NCBI RefSeq assembly: GCF_025770735.1
Contig: NZ_JAODPB010000001.1
Coordinates: forward strand, 310,001-374,000
DNA from: Shouchella tritolerans
GTDB lineage: Bacteria > Bacillota > Bacilli > Bacillales > Bacillaceae_D
Direction of reading: 5' to 3'
DNA: 64,000 bases
The notes beneath the pieces are model-generated. The model searched no databases and had not been told where the DNA came from. It saw only the letters and a program-made list of their open reading frames with translations. Of the stretch, positions 61,632 to 64,000 are shown in pieces (the stretch's first letter is position 1; the number at the start of each line of letters is the position of its first letter). Position numbers and translations under genes: made by a program.

Positions 61632-62272
61632 TGTGCAATCAGTTAACAATGGAGCAAGTCAAAGATATGCTGCTTCGTATTGCAGACGTATTGATTCAAA
61701 AAGAAGACGAGCTAGGAGAGATTGATCGACAGATAGGTGATGGCGATCATGGAGCCGGAATGGCTACTGGTGCCCGAGCGATTCAAAAAGAACTAGAAGA
61801 GCTGCAAATCACAAGTGTGAACCAAGTTTTTCAGAAATCAGGCACGGCGATGAGGGAATCTATGGGTGGTGCTTCTGGTGTGCTGTTTAGTAGCTTATTT
61901 TTAGCCTTAGGAAAAATAGGGCCTGAAGCTTCTGAAATAGACGTGGCAAGCTTTTCCGAAGGAGTCCGTCAAGCTGTTAATGATATAAAAATAAGAGGCA
62001 GAGCCAGTCTCGGAGACAAAACAATGCTTGATGCGTTAGAGCCTGCAAGCGCGGCCTTGACAGAATATAAAAACGCGACTTTTGTAGAAGCTTTGGCGGC
62101 TGCCAAAAGTGCAGCACAACAGGGAGCGGAAAAGACCAAAGGTTATGTTGCTAAATTTGGGCGAGCTAAGTTTTTAGGAGAGCGCTCGCTTGGTTATCAA
62201 GACGCAGGCGCAACCTCTATCGCTATTATGATGGATGAAATGTATCAATTTGTAAGGGAGGAATTCAAATGA
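61631..62272 (+). CDS. Dihydroxyacetone kinase-like subunit DhaL
   Basis: 213-residue ADP/ATP-binding DhaL-type subunit. Its nucleotide/Mg site IDRQIGDGDHGAGMATGARA is present; TMLDALEPAS and AKFGRAKFLGERSLGYQDAGATS are further family marks. Its ATG shares a base with the dhaK stop (TAATG), so the two are made in equal amounts. Full-length DhaL with DGDHG intact. Confidence 0.92.
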   Translation: MCNQLTMEQVKDMLLRIADVLIQKEDELGEIDRQIGDGDHGAGMATGARAIQKELEELQITSVNQVFQKSGTAMRESMGGASGVLFSSLFLALGKIGPEASEIDVASFSEGVRQAVNDIKIRGRASLGDKTMLDALEPASAALTEYKNATFVEALAAAKSAAQQGAEKTKGYVAKFGRAKFLGERSLGYQDAGATSIAIMMDEMYQFVREEFK

Positions 62273-62724
62273 AAATAGGATTTGGGGCAGATCATAATGC
62301 TTTTCATTTTAAAGAAGAATTATTAGCCTACGTCAAAGAGTTAGGCTATGAAGTCGTTGATTTTGGTGCATATAGTGAAGAAGATATTGATTATCCTAAT
62401 ATCGCCTTTCAGGTATCAAAAGCCATTAAAGATAAAAAAATTGATCGAGGAATTTTGTGCTGTGGTACAGGAATTGGGATGGCGATTGCTGCGAATAAAG
62501 TTTCAGGAATTCGTGCAGCTCAAATTTTTGAGTCGTATGGCGCGCAGAGAGCTCAATTAAGCAACAATGCACAGATTATTACCTTTGGTGCATTTGTGCA
62601 AGGCATTGCCTCCGCAAAAGAACTTGCCAAAGAGTATTTAGCCAACGGCTTTCAATCAGGGACAGGTTCAGAACGGAAGATCAATCAGATCTGTCAATAT
62701 GAGCAACAAACTCACGGTGAGTAA
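62269..62724 (+). CDS. RpiB/LacAB family sugar-phosphate isomerase
   Basis: 151-residue isomerase. GFGADHNAFHFKEELLAYVKELGYEVVDFG is the standard N-terminus and GILCCGTGIGMAIAANKVSGIRAAQ holds the active-site Cys. RpiB relatives isomerise ribose 5-P, allose 6-P or, in erythritol catabolism (EryI), erythrulose 4-P to erythrose 4-P. Starts within the end of dhaL (4-base overlap). Ends 2 bases before the next ATG. Confidence 0.9.
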   Translation: MKIGFGADHNAFHFKEELLAYVKELGYEVVDFGAYSEEDIDYPNIAFQVSKAIKDKKIDRGILCCGTGIGMAIAANKVSGIRAAQIFESYGAQRAQLSNNAQIITFGAFVQGIASAKELAKEYLANGFQSGTGSERKINQICQYEQQTHGE

Positions 62725-62725
62725 T

Positions 62726-63502
62726 ATGGATAGAAAACCGGTCGTTGGGATCAGTTTAAAAATCTATATGAATACGGTAGCAAAGACACGAGCGTATGTA
62801 CAGCAATTGAAAGCGCTTTGCCAAGACATATCGAAGTTAGAGGTTTTTATCTTTCCAAGTTTAGGCACGATACCTTGCGTTGCAGAGTTATTAGAGAATA
62901 CTAATATCGGTTATGGAGCACAGAATATTGCCCCTGTCGCCAATGGCGCGTTTACAGGAGAGTATTCGATTGAATCGTTATTGGAATGTGGTGGCACTTT
63001 GGTGGAATTGGGTCATGCAGAGCGGCGAGCAAACTTTAATGAAACAGATGAAATGATTAACCAGAAGGTACGCTTGGTGCTTGAACACGGGATGACACCA
63101 GTTTTGTGTATTGGAGAATTAATCGAGCAAAAAGAAAGAGCCAGAGATCATTTACGACAACAATTAGTATCCAACTTAGCGGCAATTGATTCAGCAAAGC
63201 TTGAAGAGGTCATTATTGCTTATGAACCAATTTGGTCGATAGGTCAGGCAGAAGCAGCAGCTCCAGAATATGTTCATGAGATTCATAAAATGATTCGGCA
63301 ATTGCTTGATGAATTGTATGGACAAAAGGTTTCAGAGAAAGTTCGCATCATCTATGGTGGTTCCGTAAGCAAAGAAAATGCGGGTGCTATTATAGCCGAT
63401 GAGAATGTCGATGGTGTATTTGTTGGTCGATTTGGACATGACCCAGACAATTTCAAGGAAATTATTGAAGTCGTAGCAAGAAATAAACGAGCGAGTAAAT
63501 AG
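62726..63502 (+). CDS. Triosephosphate-isomerase-like protein (probably not glycolytic)
   Basis: 258-residue TIM-family isomerase. ATG 62726 follows GGTGAG; an earlier ATG at 62699 is inside rpiB and has no site. Present: ELGHAERRANFNETDE (His), IIAYEPIWSIGQAEAA (catalytic Glu), YGGSVSKENA. Different: the active-site Asn-x-Lys of glycolytic enzymes is Ser-Leu-Lys here (VGISLKIYMN). TIM paralogues in erythritol pathways (EryH) and in some Firmicutes clusters, as I recall them, have Ser at this place, so an erythrulose-phosphate isomerase role is suggested. A glycolytic tpiA should exist elsewhere. Confidence 0.87.
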   Translation: MDRKPVVGISLKIYMNTVAKTRAYVQQLKALCQDISKLEVFIFPSLGTIPCVAELLENTNIGYGAQNIAPVANGAFTGEYSIESLLECGGTLVELGHAERRANFNETDEMINQKVRLVLEHGMTPVLCIGELIEQKERARDHLRQQLVSNLAAIDSAKLEEVIIAYEPIWSIGQAEAAAPEYVHEIHKMIRQLLDELYGQKVSEKVRIIYGGSVSKENAGAIIADENVDGVFVGRFGHDPDNFKEIIEVVARNKRASK

Positions 63503-63533
63503 TAGTAATTTTATAACATTCTAAAATAAACCA

Positions 63534-63582
63534 AGACATCTGTTCATTCATCACGACGATGAGTGAACGGATGTCTATTTTT
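63534..63582 (+). terminator. Terminator of the ketose PTS operon
   Basis: AGACATCTGTTCATTCATC pairs with GATGAGTGAACGGATGTCT with few mismatches; short ACGAC loop; T-run ATTTTTG. Confidence 0.92.
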
Positions 63583-63716
63583 GTATGTGGAATTTATAGC
63601 CCCTTGACATTCAATAAACTAGCAACTTTTAGCTATTGGCAACTTAATTAGTTTGGTACGCTTGACTAGTCAAGGCTCTGCGTATTTGATTGGATTGTAA
63701 ATTTCTGCGAAAAGTT

Positions 63717-63817
63717 GTTTCTTTCAAATTGAAAAGATGGAAACAGCATCGGAGCAGCGAATCCGTTTAGGCACGTGTATAATAGAAGGAACGGATGATA
63801 ACTTTTACAAAGAGGTC
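63717..63817 (+). repeat. Right flanking copy: promoter region of the DUF1189-like gene
   Basis: GTTTCTTTCAAATT, GGAGCAGCG, GTTTAGGCACGTG, then TATAAT at 63778-63783, AATAGAAGGAACGG, TTTTACAAAGAGGTC. It carries a good -10 and ribosome site and leads to the gene at 63824. Partner of 55892-55984. Confidence 0.75.
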
Positions 63818-63823
63818 TTGTCG

Positions 63824-64000
63824 ATGAACTCATTCTTAAAACGTGTGCGGCTTGCAGTTCAACTTCCGCAAAAACAGGCGGTGTTCCAACTGAACAAAGA
63901 ACGGATCGGCGTCCCGTTTTTATATGTTGGTTTGCTGCTCGCCTTTGTCTGTATCCCATTGTCGATTGAGACATTTTTACAGTCAGAAGGCATTATTGCC
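63824..64000 (+). CDS. DUF1189-like membrane protein, 3-prime truncated by window end
   Basis: First 59 codons: MNSFLKRVRLAVQLPQKQAVFQLNKERIGVPFLYVGLLLAFVCIPLSIETFLQSEG. An amphipathic basic N-terminus is followed by one hydrophobic segment (about residues 32-52). The layout (short basic tail, P-x-x-x-A-x-F, R-IGVPFLYV) resembles DUF1189 membrane proteins of Firmicutes. ATG behind AGAGGTC. Function unknown. Confidence 0.6.
   Translation, partial: MNSFLKRVRLAVQLPQKQAVFQLNKERIGVPFLYVGLLLAFVCIPLSIETFLQSEGIIA

Overview
The window looks like a low-to-medium GC, endospore-forming, flagellated Bacillaceae chromosome. It carries the conserved Bacillus order ywmB-murAA-spoIID-spoIIQ / spoIIID-mbl-flhO-flhP, a GerA-type germinant receptor, promoter-like matches to SigD, SigF and SigG, two LexA-like boxes, a rap-phr pair and a guanidine-I riboswitch. 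I infer an alkaliphilic Bacillus relative such as Shouchella (Bacillus) clausii from gene content and family resemblance, not from a search.

Layout. 1-9.2 kb: cell wall, sporulation, rod-shape and flagellar genes, interrupted by a guanidine-I riboswitch with its two SMR exporters. 9.2-13 kb: a tricistronic germinant receptor operon behind a near-consensus SigG promoter; its C subunit has no lipobox cysteine. 13-28.4 kb: mostly single genes (azoreductase, esterase, fabZ, YhgE/Pip, acetyltransferases, DinB protein, arylamine N-acetyltransferase, an NlpC/P60 endopeptidase with a SigD promoter, a Y-family polymerase, a lipoprotein, an LCP ligase, galE, a RodA-type flippase/polymerase). 28.5-34.1 kb: an AT-rich, probably acquired beta-glucoside PTS operon whose GH1 phospho-glycosidase has Gln where the acid/base Glu is expected. 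34.1-40 kb: guanine deaminase, a decayed DUF4937-like gene, TPR and LCP proteins, and a capsule-type tyrosine kinase module. 40-45.4 kb: a minus-strand catabolic cluster (two membrane proteins, HIBADH-type dehydrogenase, aldehyde dehydrogenase, PucR-type regulator). 45.6-48.7 kb: a rap pseudogene with an intact phr, an Rrf2 regulator with its NAD(P)-binding neighbour, and a GGCT-like protein. 48.8-55.8 kb: a complete reductive pyrimidine degradation operon. 56.2-63.5 kb: a DeoR-regulated fructose-type PTS operon with aldolase, D-lyxose-isomerase-like protein, DhaK, DhaL, RpiB and an unusual TIM, flanked on both sides by related 5-prime regions of a DUF1189-like gene that starts at the right edge.

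How it works together. The pyrimidine operon should carry uracil/thymine via dihydropyrimidine and N-carbamoyl-beta-amino acid to a beta-amino acid and then a semialdehyde. The PTS/DhaKL/RpiB/TIM operon looks like a pathway for an unidentified short-chain ketose, related in parts to tetrulose (erythritol-type) catabolism; it is the best candidate for an undescribed system. A dispersed palindromic intergenic repeat (four copies) and several regulatory palindromes are also described. No tRNA, rRNA, CRISPR array, IS element or transposase was seen.
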